From: Anaerolineae bacterium
Lineage (GTDB): Bacteria; Chloroflexota; Anaerolineae; 4572-78; NAK82
Assembly (NCBI GenBank): GCA_030597485.1
Contig: JAUVRU010000008.1
Coordinates: 1 to 17,485 of the forward strand
DNA: 17,485 nucleotides
Direction of reading: 5' to 3'
Below the pieces are notes generated by a model, which saw only the letters and a list, made by a program, of their open reading frames with translations, was not told where the DNA came from and ran no database searches. The position numbers were made by a program, and so were the translations under genes. Each line of letters begins with the position of its first letter. Positions within the stretch are counted from its first letter, which is position 1. This document shows, one piece after another, positions 1-8,009 of the stretch.

Positions 1-2162
1 GCATGCCGCTGGCCGCCAACCAGCTGGCAATGAGTTTCTACCCGCCCGCCTGGCTGTTTCTGGTGCTACCCATCAATCCGGTCTTCAACCTGCTCTTTGT
101 GTTTCACCTGTTTCTGGGGGGCATGGGAGTCTACTGGCTGCTACGAAGCAGTTTTAGTCTGGACCCCATTCCGGCTCTCGTCGGCGGGCTCACCTTCGGG
201 CTAAACAGCAAGCTGCTGGCCCATGCGGCCGGCGGACACGTCAGCATGGTGGCGGCGATGGCCTGGATGCCCTGGGCGCTGGGAGGCCTGGCCATGCTCC
301 TGCGCCAGGGCCGTGCTCGCTGGGCTACACTGGCGGCTGTCGCCCTGGCCATGCAAATCACCACCCCCACGCTGATCATGCTCTACACCGGCTATCTGCT
401 GGCTGCCTACACGGTGTGGCACGTGGTGTCCCGCCTGTGCTTCTCAGGGCGGAAGGCTGATGGGATTGATGCCCGGCCGGCTGCCACAGGCCAACCGGAG
501 AAGCGGCCAGAATCGGCGACACATCGGCCGCCTGTGCGTCTCACTGCGTGGGCAGGGGACAGGGCGCAGCTGGCGCTGATTGTGCTCTCCGTCCCGGTGC
601 TGGCGGCTCTCCTGGGAGCGGTCCAGCTGTTGCCATTGGCCGAGTTGGCGAGGTACAGCAACCGGGCACTGTCAATCGCGGAAGCCGGCGAATTCGCCTT
701 GAGCCCGCTGGCACTGGCGGTGGGGCTCTTCTTGCCCAGCAGTCAAGGGGGCCACGAGATGGTGGTGTACCTGGGGCTGGTGCCCCTGCTGCTGGCTGGC
801 TGGGGGCTGCACCGTGCCGACCGACGGTCCTGGTTCTTCGGCATAGTGGTGGTGCTGGCAGTGGTGTTCGCCTTGGGGCAGGCCACTCCTCTCTTCGAGC
901 TGGCCTATCGTTGGGGGCCGGGTCTGCGTTGGGTGCGCACGCCGGCCCGTGCTTTCTTGGTGGCGGCGCTGGCAGTGGCCGTGTTGGCCGGTATGGGAGC
1001 TCAGCGTTTGGCCGGCGGCCAGACTCGCTGGTCAGGCCGACTGGCCCTCGCGATTGGCTCTCTCACGCTGGCGCTGGGTCTGGGGCTGGCGGCACTCTAC
1101 GGGGTCAATCGCGCCGTACTGGGGCTGGCTTTTTTTCCCCTGGCGACCCTGGTGATCATCGGGCTTATGCTCCGGGGTCGGCTGCCGTCGCGACTGGCGC
1201 TGGTGGTTCTGACCTGTCTGCTGTTCATCGATCTGGCCTCGTTCGACGCGGGCATGATGCGTTTTGTATCGCCCACGGCTGCGTTTGCCGCCGGTGAGCG
1301 GGTCGCCGGCTTCGTGGCTCGTCAGCCTGGCCTGTTTCGCACCTACTCTCCCAGCTACAGCATACCCTCCCATACGGCCGCCCGGGCTGGATTGCAGACC
1401 GCCGATGGCGTGGAGCCGGTTCACCTGGCGGCCTACGACCGTTATATGGAGGCAGCCGGAGGGTATGGCCACCTGTTTGAGGGAGAGGGGGCTGCTTTCA
1501 GCGTCACCGTTCCCCGTTTTCCCCCTGGCCAGCCGATAGACGAAGCCCTGCGCGACGTGCGACCTGATCTGACGCTGCTGGGTCTGCTCAACGTAGAGTA
1601 CGTGATATCTGCTTTTCCTATCCATTTGGACGATCTGGTGCCGGTCAGCGCACCTGCCGCCACGTACGTCTATCACAACAGACGCGCCCTGCCCCGTGCC
1701 TGGGCAATCCCTGGCCATCCCACCGAGATGTTGCAGTGTCAGGTCGGCGATGATGGGTGGCTCAAGCGACTCACCGCCCTGGCCGACGAAGCGGCGGAGG
1801 CGGTGGCGGCCGGAGAGTATCCGGTTGCCATCACCAGCTACCAACCAGATCGCATCGTGGTGGACGCCAGTCTACCTCAGCCGGGCCTGCTCGTGCTGGG
1901 CGAGATGTGGTATCCAGGTTGGCACGTCACGGTTGACGGTGAGCCACACCAGGTGCGACCGGTGTGCGGGCTGCTGCGGGGTGTGACCCTGGACGCGGGA
2001 ACACATCGGGTCCTCTTTCAGTACGACCCCGCCTCGCTTCGCCATGGCACATGGTTGTCGCTGGCCGCCTGCGCTGGCCTGGCGCTGGCGGGGGCATCCA
2101 CTCTGGCACTTCGTCTCGTGTCTCGCAGGGCCAGACAAAGACGTGAGACAGGGCTGAAGTAG
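1..2162 (+). CDS. YfhO-family polytopic membrane protein (5'-truncated)
   Basis: The gene is cut by the left edge; codons read in frame from position 3, and the ATG there is probably internal. The visible 719 residues begin at the L-A-A-N-Q...F-Y-P-P segment that in YfhO-like proteins follows a first transmembrane/periplasmic part, so perhaps 100 residues are missing. About a dozen hydrophobic helices follow, including the VRTPARAFLVAALAVAVLAG stretch (about residues 311-330) typical of the family. A large extracytoplasmic C-terminal domain carries GEMWYPGWHVTVDGE (about 640-654) and a G-T-H-x-V-x-F-x-Y-D-P motif, both family hallmarks, before a final helix and a basic tail. Family knowledge: Bacillus YfhO is implicated in glycosylation of lipoteichoic acid, and relatives belong to the GT-C superfamily; substrates in other phyla are unknown. 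The iron-sulfur gene starts 2 nt after the TAG stop, suggesting one transcript. The family call is firm; the substrate is unknown. Confidence 0.85.
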   Translation, partial: MPLAANQLAMSFYPPAWLFLVLPINPVFNLLFVFHLFLGGMGVYWLLRSSFSLDPIPALVGGLTFGLNSKLLAHAAGGHVSMVAAMAWMPWALGGLAMLLRQGRARWATLAAVALAMQITTPTLIMLYTGYLLAAYTVWHVVSRLCFSGRKADGIDARPAATGQPEKRPESATHRPPVRLTAWAGDRAQLALIVLSVPVLAALLGAVQLLPLAELARYSNRALSIAEAGEFALSPLALAVGLFLPSSQGGHEMVVYLGLVPLLLAGWGLHRADRRSWFFGIVVVLAVVFALGQATPLFELAYRWGPGLRWVRTPARAFLVAALAVAVLAGMGAQRLAGGQTRWSGRLALAIGSLTLALGLGLAALYGVNRAVLGLAFFPLATLVIIGLMLRGRLPSRLALVVLTCLLFIDLASFDAGMMRFVSPTAAFAAGERVAGFVARQPGLFRTYSPSYSIPSHTAARAGLQTADGVEPVHLAAYDRYMEAAGGYGHLFEGEGAAFSVTVPRFPPGQPIDEALRDVRPDLTLLGLLNVEYVISAFPIHLDDLVPVSAPAATYVYHNRRALPRAWAIPGHPTEMLQCQVGDDGWLKRLTALADEAAEAVAAGEYPVAITSYQPDRIVVDASLPQPGLLVLGEMWYPGWHVTVDGEPHQVRPVCGLLRGVTLDAGTHRVLFQYDPASLRHGTWLSLAACAGLALAGASTLALRLVSRRARQRRETGLK

Positions 2163-2164
2163 AG

Positions 2165-2986
2165 ATGGGCTCAGGCCGACCGCTGTGGTTCGTGAGATTC
2201 CTCAAGATGTGTTTTCCGTTCCGCCTTCTCCCAGCCTGGGCGACGAAGCTGCCTGTCGTTGGCGGTATCATTGATCACTGGTTCTTCGAGAACGACGACG
2301 CGATCTTTCTGCCCCCGAACCAGGTAGTCAATCTGGACAGGCCAGTCGATATGCCAGACGAGATGGTGCTTCCATCTCAGGTGGTGGAGCACTTCGTGGA
2401 GAAGTCACAGTATCATTGGATTATGGATGTCTGCCCGTGTCGTGACGCTGCCGGGTGCAGCGACTACCCGGTTGAATTAGGCTGCCTCTTTCTGGGAGAA
2501 CCGACGCTGGGGATCAATCCTCAGCTGGGACGTCGTGTCACCAAGGAAGAGGCGCTGGCGCACGTGAAGCGCTGTCGTGAGGCCGGTCTGGTTCACATGA
2601 TTGGCCGCAACAAGCTGGACACATTCTGGCTGGGCGTCGGTCCTGGTCACAGTCTGCTCACCATCTGCAACTGCTGTCCCTGCTGCTGCCTATGGGGGGT
2701 ACTGCCCCACATGGCGTCACGGATCAGCGCCCGGATCACACGAATGCCGGGCGTGGAGGTGACGGTGAATGAGGGGTGTGTCGGTTGCGGGATCTGCACC
2801 CAGAATGTATGTTTCGTGGATGCCATCCACATGGCCAACGGCCGTGCCGCTATAAGCGATGCCTGCCGGGGCTGCGGCCGCTGCGTCAGCGTGTGTCCTG
2901 AGAATGCCATTGAGATCACGGTTGACGATGGCCGGTTTGTGGAGAAATCTATCGAGCGACTGTCTCAATCGGTGGACGTATCCTGA
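2165..2986 (+). CDS. Cysteine-rich 4Fe-4S ferredoxin-like protein of unknown partner
   Basis: The predicted protein has 273 residues. The C-terminal part is a two-cluster ferredoxin domain. The first set is C205, C208, C211 and C216, where the last gap is four residues instead of the usual three; the second is the canonical C234, C237, C240, C244-Pro. Upstream are two more Cys groups: CPCR (C90, C92) with C98 and C107, and the dense CNCCPCCC group (C168, C170, C171, C173-C175), which could hold further metal sites. The N-terminus is hydrophobic and basic (residues 7-36) and could associate with the membrane, but there is no clear signal peptide or lipobox. I recognise the layout as a widespread uncharacterised group of ferredoxin-like proteins in anaerobes and Chloroflexota; I know of no assigned reaction. 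Inference: a redox or electron-carrier role. The start ATG lies 2 nt after the upstream stop with a weak Shine-Dalgarno sequence, which fits translational coupling. Its place among GT-C-type membrane genes is unexplained. Confidence 0.85.
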   Translation: MGSGRPLWFVRFLKMCFPFRLLPAWATKLPVVGGIIDHWFFENDDAIFLPPNQVVNLDRPVDMPDEMVLPSQVVEHFVEKSQYHWIMDVCPCRDAAGCSDYPVELGCLFLGEPTLGINPQLGRRVTKEEALAHVKRCREAGLVHMIGRNKLDTFWLGVGPGHSLLTICNCCPCCCLWGVLPHMASRISARITRMPGVEVTVNEGCVGCGICTQNVCFVDAIHMANGRAAISDACRGCGRCVSVCPENAIEITVDDGRFVEKSIERLSQSVDVS

Positions 2987-3007
2987 GTGCTCACGTCGTA
3001 GCCGGTG

Positions 3008-3027
3008 CTGTCGTGTAGGCACGGCAG
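3008..3027 (+). other. Intercistronic hairpin
   Basis: CTGTCGTG (3008-3015) pairs with CACGGCAG (3020-3027) through eight pairs, one of them G-U, around a 4-nt TAGG loop. It lies 21 nt after the iron-sulfur gene stop and 25 nt before the next start. No T-run follows, so it is not a standard intrinsic terminator. It could be an RNA-processing or mRNA-stability hairpin, or simply chance in GC-rich DNA. Confidence 0.35.
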
Positions 3028-3052
3028 ATGTAACCCTGGACTGTTGGTGGCG

Positions 3053-4666
3053 ATGGGCCGTATGAGAGCGGGTCGAGTAAGCCGCCGGGAGTGGCTGTGG
3101 GTGGCCGGGTGGAGCGCCGTACTGCTTCTGCTGACCTCCCTTCCCTACCTGCTTGGCGCCTTGCTGGAGACGTCGGAAAGCACCTTCGGCGGTTTCGTCA
3201 TTGCTTTGGAGGATGGCAACACCTACCTGGCCGCCATGCGACAGGGGGCCGAAGGGAGGTGGTCCTTCCACATACCGTTCACGCCAGAGACGCACGCGCC
3301 CGGCTACGTCTTCCCCTTCTACCTGCTGCTGGGCAAGATAGGGCGCTGGCTGGGGATATCCCTCCCGCTCACTTTCCATCTGGCCAAGATCGTCACCACA
3401 CCGTTCCTGCTGGTTGCCGTATATCGTTTCGCCGCTCATTTCACCACCTGGCAGATGGTGCGCCGCCTGTGTCTGTTGCTGGTGGCGCTGGGAGGGGGAC
3501 TGGGGTGGCTCTGGTTGCTGCTGGGGCAGCCCTTTGCACCAGGAATGATGCCCACTGACCTATGGGTGCCGGATGCCTCCGCCTTTCTAACAATGCTTAC
3601 CTTCCCTCACCTGGCACTGGCGCAGGCCCTTATCCTGTGGGTGGTCGTCTCTGGCCTCCAGCTGGTGGCGGAGCCCAGCTGGGGGCGGACGGCCATCACC
3701 GCCGTGTTGGGCCTGATGCTCAGCGCGGTTCATCCCTATAGCGTGCCGCTGACACTGGGTTTGCTGGGCCTGTGGTGGGTATGGCAAGCCTGGCGCACGC
3801 GTCGTCCTGGCTGGAGCTCGCTGGCCCAACTGGCCGTTATCGGGCTGGTGGTCAGTCCCTACCTCCTGTACGCCTTCAACCTCTTTTCCAGCAACCCTGT
3901 CTTTCACAGCTGGCAGGTGCAGAACCGGATCCGCTCGCCCAATCCCCTTCATTACGTGTTGGGCTACGGGTTGATCGGCCTGCTGGCACTGGTTGCGCTG
4001 CTCAGGCCAAATCCACTCAGGCGATGGCACCACCACCATTTCCTGATCCTTTGGGTGGTGCTGGTGCCCGTGGGACTGTACATCCCGTCCAACCTGCAGC
4101 GTCGCTTCTTGGACGGGTACCAGGTACCGCTCACCCTGGTGGCGATCAGCGGACTGTTGTATTTGCTGCGGTACGTCCCGCGTGCCTGGCGTTGGAGGGC
4201 AACGATCGCGTTTGTCGTGGTCAGTCTGTTGTCCAATGTGGTGTTGCTGATGGGATCGACGGCGGTGGTGGCATCCCGCTCTCCGCTTGTCTTCCAGCAA
4301 CGCCAAGTCCTGAGCGCGATGGACTGGCTGGCTACCCACGCTCCGCCCGACAGCGTGGTCCTGGCCGCCTACGACACCGGCAATCTCTTGCCGGCCAGGG
4401 CATTGGTGCGGACGTTCGTTGGTCACGGTCCCCAGAGTATGAATGCCGACGAAAAACGAGCACAGGTCGCTGCCTTCTTTGGCGACGATGCATCCGACGA
4501 GCAGCGAGTCTCCCTGTTGACCACCTATCACATTGACTACCTATTCTACGGCCCCTCTGAGCGGGCGTTGGGTGGTTTCACTCCGGGCAGCCTCCCCTGT
4601 CTGCATCAAGTGTACGACGGCGGTAGGACACAGGTCTATCGGGTAGTGCTGGAGGACGACCGATGA
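3053..4666 (+). CDS. Polytopic membrane protein, putative GT-C-type glycosyltransferase
   Basis: From the ATG at 3053 the protein has 537 residues; an ATG at 3062 is an equally possible start, and the reading frame upstream to 3005 looks non-coding (Cys/Arg/Gly-rich, no helix). A basic N-terminus leads into a first helix (about 15-38), then an extracytoplasmic loop with L-E-D-G-N-T-Y-L-A (Asp54), placed where GT-C enzymes carry their acidic catalytic residue. About nine to ten further helices follow. The last 120 residues (AAYDTGNLLPARA..., GHGPQSMN..., HIDYLFYGPSER) form a soluble extracytoplasmic domain. Related proteins are common in Chloroflexota and annotated only as membrane or glycosyltransferase-like proteins. 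Its TGA overlaps the next ATG (ATGA at 4663-4666), so the two are probably translationally coupled. The GT-C role is inference from topology and the acidic loop; substrate and donor are unknown. Confidence 0.75.
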   Translation: MGRMRAGRVSRREWLWVAGWSAVLLLLTSLPYLLGALLETSESTFGGFVIALEDGNTYLAAMRQGAEGRWSFHIPFTPETHAPGYVFPFYLLLGKIGRWLGISLPLTFHLAKIVTTPFLLVAVYRFAAHFTTWQMVRRLCLLLVALGGGLGWLWLLLGQPFAPGMMPTDLWVPDASAFLTMLTFPHLALAQALILWVVVSGLQLVAEPSWGRTAITAVLGLMLSAVHPYSVPLTLGLLGLWWVWQAWRTRRPGWSSLAQLAVIGLVVSPYLLYAFNLFSSNPVFHSWQVQNRIRSPNPLHYVLGYGLIGLLALVALLRPNPLRRWHHHHFLILWVVLVPVGLYIPSNLQRRFLDGYQVPLTLVAISGLLYLLRYVPRAWRWRATIAFVVVSLLSNVVLLMGSTAVVASRSPLVFQQRQVLSAMDWLATHAPPDSVVLAAYDTGNLLPARALVRTFVGHGPQSMNADEKRAQVAAFFGDDASDEQRVSLLTTYHIDYLFYGPSERALGGFTPGSLPCLHQVYDGGRTQVYRVVLEDDR

Positions 4667-6279
4667 GCCGGCGTTGGGCTGCGCTGTCTGACGTGGCTTT
4701 CCTTGGCCTGCTGGTGGCCGTGTTGGTGCTGAGTGCCGGGGGACACCTGGTCGTGGGCGATGAGGAGACGATGTTCCGTGTCACCCAGAACCTGCTGGCC
4801 GGCCAGGGTGTGGCCGTGGGCCGGGAAACGCTGGTGGACCCGGCTGAGAGTTACCCCCTGTTCCTGCCCCACGCGGCGGAGAGTCTGCCGACGACCTCCG
4901 CCGTCCCTGGTCGTAACGGTCAGTTATACTCCAAATACGGGATGGGACAATCGCTGCTGGCCATACCACTCTATCTCCTGGGGATCCTGCTGGCCCGTCT
5001 CAGCCCGGTCGTCTCAGATGCACAGGGTGCCCGGCTGGCGGCTTCCATGCTCAACCCGCTGGCATTGGCTGGCTGCGGCTGGCTGGTGATGCACTTCGGC
5101 CTGGCGTTGGGCTATCGTCTGTCCATCGCCCGATGGATCGCCCTGGCAGCCCTGTTCGCCTCCATCGCCTGGCCATACGTGAAAACCTTCTACCCCCAGC
5201 CCACCGTGACCTTCCTGGTGTTGGCCGCCGTCTACGCGGCCTACTGCTGGCGTCAAACGGCTCAACGGCGCTGGCTGTGGGTGTTGGGGCTGGCGACCGC
5301 CGCCACCATCCAGTTCCGCATCAGCGGGATCATGATCATCCCGGTTCTCGGCCTGTACCTGGTGCTGGCAAGGTCAGCCAGCGGGCGTGGGAGGGCCATC
5401 ATGTCGCTGGGCATCGGCCTTGCTGTGGGTCTGGGCCTGAGTGGTGCCTACAACTGGCAACGTTTCGGTTCCCTGTTTTCGACCGGTTACCACGAGATTG
5501 CCTGGACCACGCCATTCCCCCTGGGACTGTATGGACTGCTCTTCAGCCCCGGTAAGGGGATTTTGGTGTACACGCCAATGTTGATTCTGGGCCTGGGGGC
5601 GTGGGCGGTCTTTTTCCGGCGTCACCGAGCCGAAGCCTGGCTGATGGCCGGGCTGTGGCTTACCTGGTTGGCCTTCTATGCGCCCTACAATTTCTGGACG
5701 GGCGGGTTCAACTGGGGCCCCCGGTTTCTGCTGCCGGTGCTGCCATTTGGCTTCTTGCCCCTGGGCGCTTTGTTGGAGGAGAGGCGGAGCCGCTTGGCCA
5801 CCGCGCTCTTTGCGATCCTTTTCGCCGTGGGTCTTCTCATCCAAACGCCGGCCATTCTGGTGGATCATAGTCGTTATCTGTACCAGGTGTTGGCTGACGC
5901 GAACCAAACCCGAGCCTATGACAAGACCATCTTTCAGACCGACTACTCGCCGCTCTGGCGGCAGTGGCCGGTGGCTGTGGAACTGATTCGAGCATACGCG
6001 CGACCGGAGACCCGGCAAGCGGCTGCCAACAGCCTGCAGGCTCTGGCGCAAGGCCCGACGGCATCTGGCGTGCCCAACGGTCAGGCCTTGTTGCAGGCCG
6101 AGTTCATGCGCCGGAACACGCCGGATTTCTGGTGGCTACACGCCGGTCTCCTGGATCCAGCTCGCCCCGGGCCGATGGTCATCGTGGCACCGTGGATAAT
6201 ACTGGCACTGGCCAGCGGCTGGCTGCTCTGGTATGCTGACAGGAGACTGAAGCATGTGTGGCCCCAATCGAGAGACTGA
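4663..6279 (+). CDS. Glycosyltransferase-39-like (GT-C) membrane protein
   Basis: The protein has 538 residues. One helix (about 10-28) is followed by V-V-G-D-E-E (Asp33, Glu34, Glu35), the acidic pair in the first outer loop of ArnT/PMT-like GT-C enzymes that use polyprenyl-phosphate sugars. A loop with LYSKYGMGQSLLAIPLYLLG (about 87-106) is a motif I recognise from many GT39-like proteins of Chloroflexota. About ten more helices follow, with aromatic-rich W-T-G-G-F-N-W-G-P-R-F (about 346-356), a segment common in this group. The C-terminus ends in one helix and a short basic tail. It starts within the stop of the upstream membrane gene, and the pair may act on the same lipid-linked substrate. 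It is the last gene of this block: a 124-nt gap follows. The GT-C fold call is reasonable; transfer activity and acceptor are inferred. Confidence 0.78.
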   Translation: MSRRWAALSDVAFLGLLVAVLVLSAGGHLVVGDEETMFRVTQNLLAGQGVAVGRETLVDPAESYPLFLPHAAESLPTTSAVPGRNGQLYSKYGMGQSLLAIPLYLLGILLARLSPVVSDAQGARLAASMLNPLALAGCGWLVMHFGLALGYRLSIARWIALAALFASIAWPYVKTFYPQPTVTFLVLAAVYAAYCWRQTAQRRWLWVLGLATAATIQFRISGIMIIPVLGLYLVLARSASGRGRAIMSLGIGLAVGLGLSGAYNWQRFGSLFSTGYHEIAWTTPFPLGLYGLLFSPGKGILVYTPMLILGLGAWAVFFRRHRAEAWLMAGLWLTWLAFYAPYNFWTGGFNWGPRFLLPVLPFGFLPLGALLEERRSRLATALFAILFAVGLLIQTPAILVDHSRYLYQVLADANQTRAYDKTIFQTDYSPLWRQWPVAVELIRAYARPETRQAAANSLQALAQGPTASGVPNGQALLQAEFMRRNTPDFWWLHAGLLDPARPGPMVIVAPWIILALASGWLLWYADRRLKHVWPQSRD

Positions 6280-6311
6280 TTGGAGGGTGCGTCCGATATT
6301 TTAGGTTATGG

Positions 6312-6344
6312 AGACTTCCGAAGTTTTCAGAACTTGGGAAGTCT
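6312..6344. repeat. 33-bp imperfect palindrome (REP-like or hairpin)
   Basis: Left arm AGACTTCC (6312-6319), G, AAGTT (6321-6325); loop TTCAG (6326-6330); right arm AACTT (6331-6335), G, GGAAGTCT (6337-6344). Thirteen base pairs form with a single G/G mismatch. It lies 32 nt after the GT39-like stop and has no T-run after it. The composition is more AT-rich than the flanks. It could be a transcription end without a U-tract, an operator for malQ, or a dispersed palindromic repeat. No second copy is present in this window. Confidence 0.6.
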
Positions 6345-6392
6345 GCCTAGCATTCTGGACAGACCCTGATTGGACCTCGACAGAGTCCAGAC

Positions 6393-6398
6393 AAGGAG
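6393..6398 (+). promoter_or_regulatory. Ribosome binding site deciding the malQ start
   Basis: AAGGAG ends 5 nt before the GTG at 6404. This, with the start of MalQ family homology right after the GTG, supports 6404 rather than the upstream in-frame ATG at 6308. Confidence 0.75.
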
Positions 6399-6403
6399 TC
6401 ATC

Positions 6404-7930
6404 GTGAGTCCCACCCGATCCTGCGGCATTCTGTTGCATCCCACGTCATTGCCGGGCCGATTCGGCATTGGCGAGATGGGACCGGAAGCCTATCACTTCC
6501 TCGATTTCCTGGCCGAGAGCAAGCAACGGGCATGGCAGGTACTACCTCTCGGCCCCACCGGCTACGGGGACTCGCCGTACCAGTCCTTCTCGGCCTTCGC
6601 CGGCAATCCCCTGCTCATCAGTCTGGAGAGGCTGGTCGCTGACGGCCTGCTCAGGCCGGCCGATGTGCGCGAAACGCCTTCGTTTCCCGAGCATAGGGTC
6701 AACTATGGATCAGTCATCCAATTCAAGACGGCTATGCTGACGCGGTCTTTTGAGCGTTTCAGGGCTGGCGTGCGACCCCATCTGCAAGATGATTTCGACG
6801 CCTTCGCCAGAGATAGCAGCGCCTGGCTTGAGGACTTCGCCCTGTTTATGGCGCTGAAGGAGGCCCACGGGGGAGCGGTCTGGAACACGTGGGAACCGGA
6901 CATCGCCGGTCGCCAGCCCCAGGCCGTTGGTCGCTGGCAGCGGGACCTGTCAGATTCCTGCTACCGTCACAAGTACTACCAGTATCTGTTCTCCAAACAG
7001 TGGTCAGCGCTCAAAGGGGCTGCCAACGAGCGCGGAATCAACCTGATCGGCGACACACCTATCTTCGTGGCCCACGACAGCTCGGATGTGTGGGCTCACC
7101 CAGAGTTCTACCACCTGTCCGCGCAGGGAGAGCCGACGGCGGTGGCTGGCGTGCCACCCGACTACTACAGCGATACGGGCCAGCTGTGGGGAAACCCCAT
7201 CTACCGCTGGGACGTGATGAAAGAGAGTGGGTATGGCTGGTGGATTGATCGCGTCAAGGCTACGCTGGCCGCTGTGGACATTGTCAGGCTGGATCACTTC
7301 CGTGGCTTTGAAGCCTATTGGGAAGTCCCGGCGGGGGAGAAGACCGCTGTGCGGGGTCGGTGGGTCAAGGGGCCTGGTGCCGATCTGTTTCACGCGCTGC
7401 GGCATGGGTTCAGCGTGCACAACCTGCCGCTGATTGCCGAAGACCTGGGCGTGATCACGCCGGAAGTGACAGCGCTGCGCGATCAGTTCGAGTTGCCCGG
7501 GATGAAGGTGCTCCAATTTTCCTTCAGCGGTGGCGTGGCCAGAATGGAGCCGCCTTACCAATACCCTCGCAATTGCGTGGTATATACCGGCACTCACGAC
7601 AATGACACGGCCTGGGGTTGGTTTCGGTATTCTGCATCTGCCGAGGAGAGAGAGATGGCCTTGAAGTACATGGGCACTGACGGCCGCGAGTTCAACTGGG
7701 ATCTGATCCGCCTGGCGCTCAGCTCGGTGGCCGACGTAGCCGTGGTGCCGCTGCAAGACGTATTGGGGCTGGATTCAGAGAGCCGGATGAACTATCCCGG
7801 CCGGGCTACCGGTAACTGGACCTGGCGCTTCCTTCCAGGCGCGATAACGGTCGAGATGAAACGGCGCCTGGCCGATATGGCCGAGGTCTATGGCCGGTGT
7901 AGGGGGCAGGAAGTAGGGAGTGGGAGGTAG
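6404..7930 (+). CDS. malQ: 4-alpha-glucanotransferase (amylomaltase, GH77)
   Basis: MalQ moves alpha-1,4-glucan segments between maltooligosaccharides in the cytoplasm, in glycogen or maltodextrin metabolism. From GTG 6404 the protein has 508 residues, the usual length for short GH77 enzymes. Family blocks appear in order: G-I-L-L-H-P-T-S-L-P-G (8-18), G-P-T-G-Y-G-D-S-P-Y-Q-S (50-61), G-D-T-P-I-F-V (217-223), G-V-P-P-D-Y-Y-S (249-256), G-Q-L-W-G-N-P-I-Y (259-267). The catalytic residues are present: nucleophile Asp297 in V-R-L-D-H-F-R-G, acid/base Glu346 in I-A-E-D-L-G, and Asp399 in G-T-H-D-N-D, close to D293/E340/D395 of the Thermus enzyme. It appears to be transcribed alone. Oddity: the last codons and the stop (7928-7930) lie in a G-rich repeat, so the C-terminal tail R-G-Q-E-V-G-S-G-R is probably repeat-derived. 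Confidence 0.97.
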   Translation: MSPTRSCGILLHPTSLPGRFGIGEMGPEAYHFLDFLAESKQRAWQVLPLGPTGYGDSPYQSFSAFAGNPLLISLERLVADGLLRPADVRETPSFPEHRVNYGSVIQFKTAMLTRSFERFRAGVRPHLQDDFDAFARDSSAWLEDFALFMALKEAHGGAVWNTWEPDIAGRQPQAVGRWQRDLSDSCYRHKYYQYLFSKQWSALKGAANERGINLIGDTPIFVAHDSSDVWAHPEFYHLSAQGEPTAVAGVPPDYYSDTGQLWGNPIYRWDVMKESGYGWWIDRVKATLAAVDIVRLDHFRGFEAYWEVPAGEKTAVRGRWVKGPGADLFHALRHGFSVHNLPLIAEDLGVITPEVTALRDQFELPGMKVLQFSFSGGVARMEPPYQYPRNCVVYTGTHDNDTAWGWFRYSASAEEREMALKYMGTDGREFNWDLIRLALSSVADVAVVPLQDVLGLDSESRMNYPGRATGNWTWRFLPGAITVEMKRRLADMAEVYGRCRGQEVGSGR

Positions 7931-7942
7931 GGAGTAGGGAGG
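7899..7942 (+). repeat. G-rich GTAGGGAG minisatellite with G-quadruplex potential
   Basis: Degenerate units of GTAGGGAG/GTGGGAG run across the malQ stop codon. Four GGG runs at 7916-7918, 7922-7924, 7930-7932 and 7937-7939, with loops AGT, AGGTA and AGTA, satisfy the usual G3-loop-of-1-to-7 quadruplex rule on the plus (coding) strand; a further GGGGG lies at 7902-7906. It sits between malQ and the strong promoter of the next gene. Confidence 0.7.
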
Positions 7943-8009
7943 ATTGTGTGGGACGGCGTTGGCACGGTGCGACCGATGGGTGTTACGCTTCTCCCCTTTG
8001 TAGTATCCT

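Larger units (their letters stand above)
6280..6403. other. Intergenic region upstream of malQ with two inverted repeats
   Basis: This gap holds the strong palindrome at 6312-6344 (listed separately) and a second, weaker pair, CTGGAC (6355-6360) with GTCCAG (6385-6390), whose right arm ends just before the malQ ribosome binding site. I see no convincing sigma-70 promoter; TTGGAG at 6280-6285 has no good -10 partner at the right distance. An in-frame ATG at 6308 could extend malQ by 32 residues, but it falls within the palindrome zone and the resulting peptide is not MalQ-like. Confidence 0.4.

Noticed and set aside
1032..1844. 270-codon open frame on the minus strand
   Set aside because: It is fully antisense to the YfhO-family gene, is rich in Arg/Gln/His/Gly with no domain or hydrophobic pattern, and arises from GC-rich codon bias on the true strand.
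3008..3027. Intrinsic terminator after the iron-sulfur gene
   Set aside because: The hairpin is present but no T-run follows and the next gene begins 25 nt later; kept only as an unassigned hairpin.
3587..4531. 314-codon open frame on the minus strand
   Set aside because: Antisense to the GT-C-like gene; the protein is low-complexity Gln/His/Arg-rich with no recognisable fold and no ribosome site.
6308..6403. N-terminal extension of malQ from ATG 6308
   Set aside because: The 32 extra residues match no GH77 sequence, the ATG overlaps the palindrome region, and a good ribosome site points to GTG 6404.
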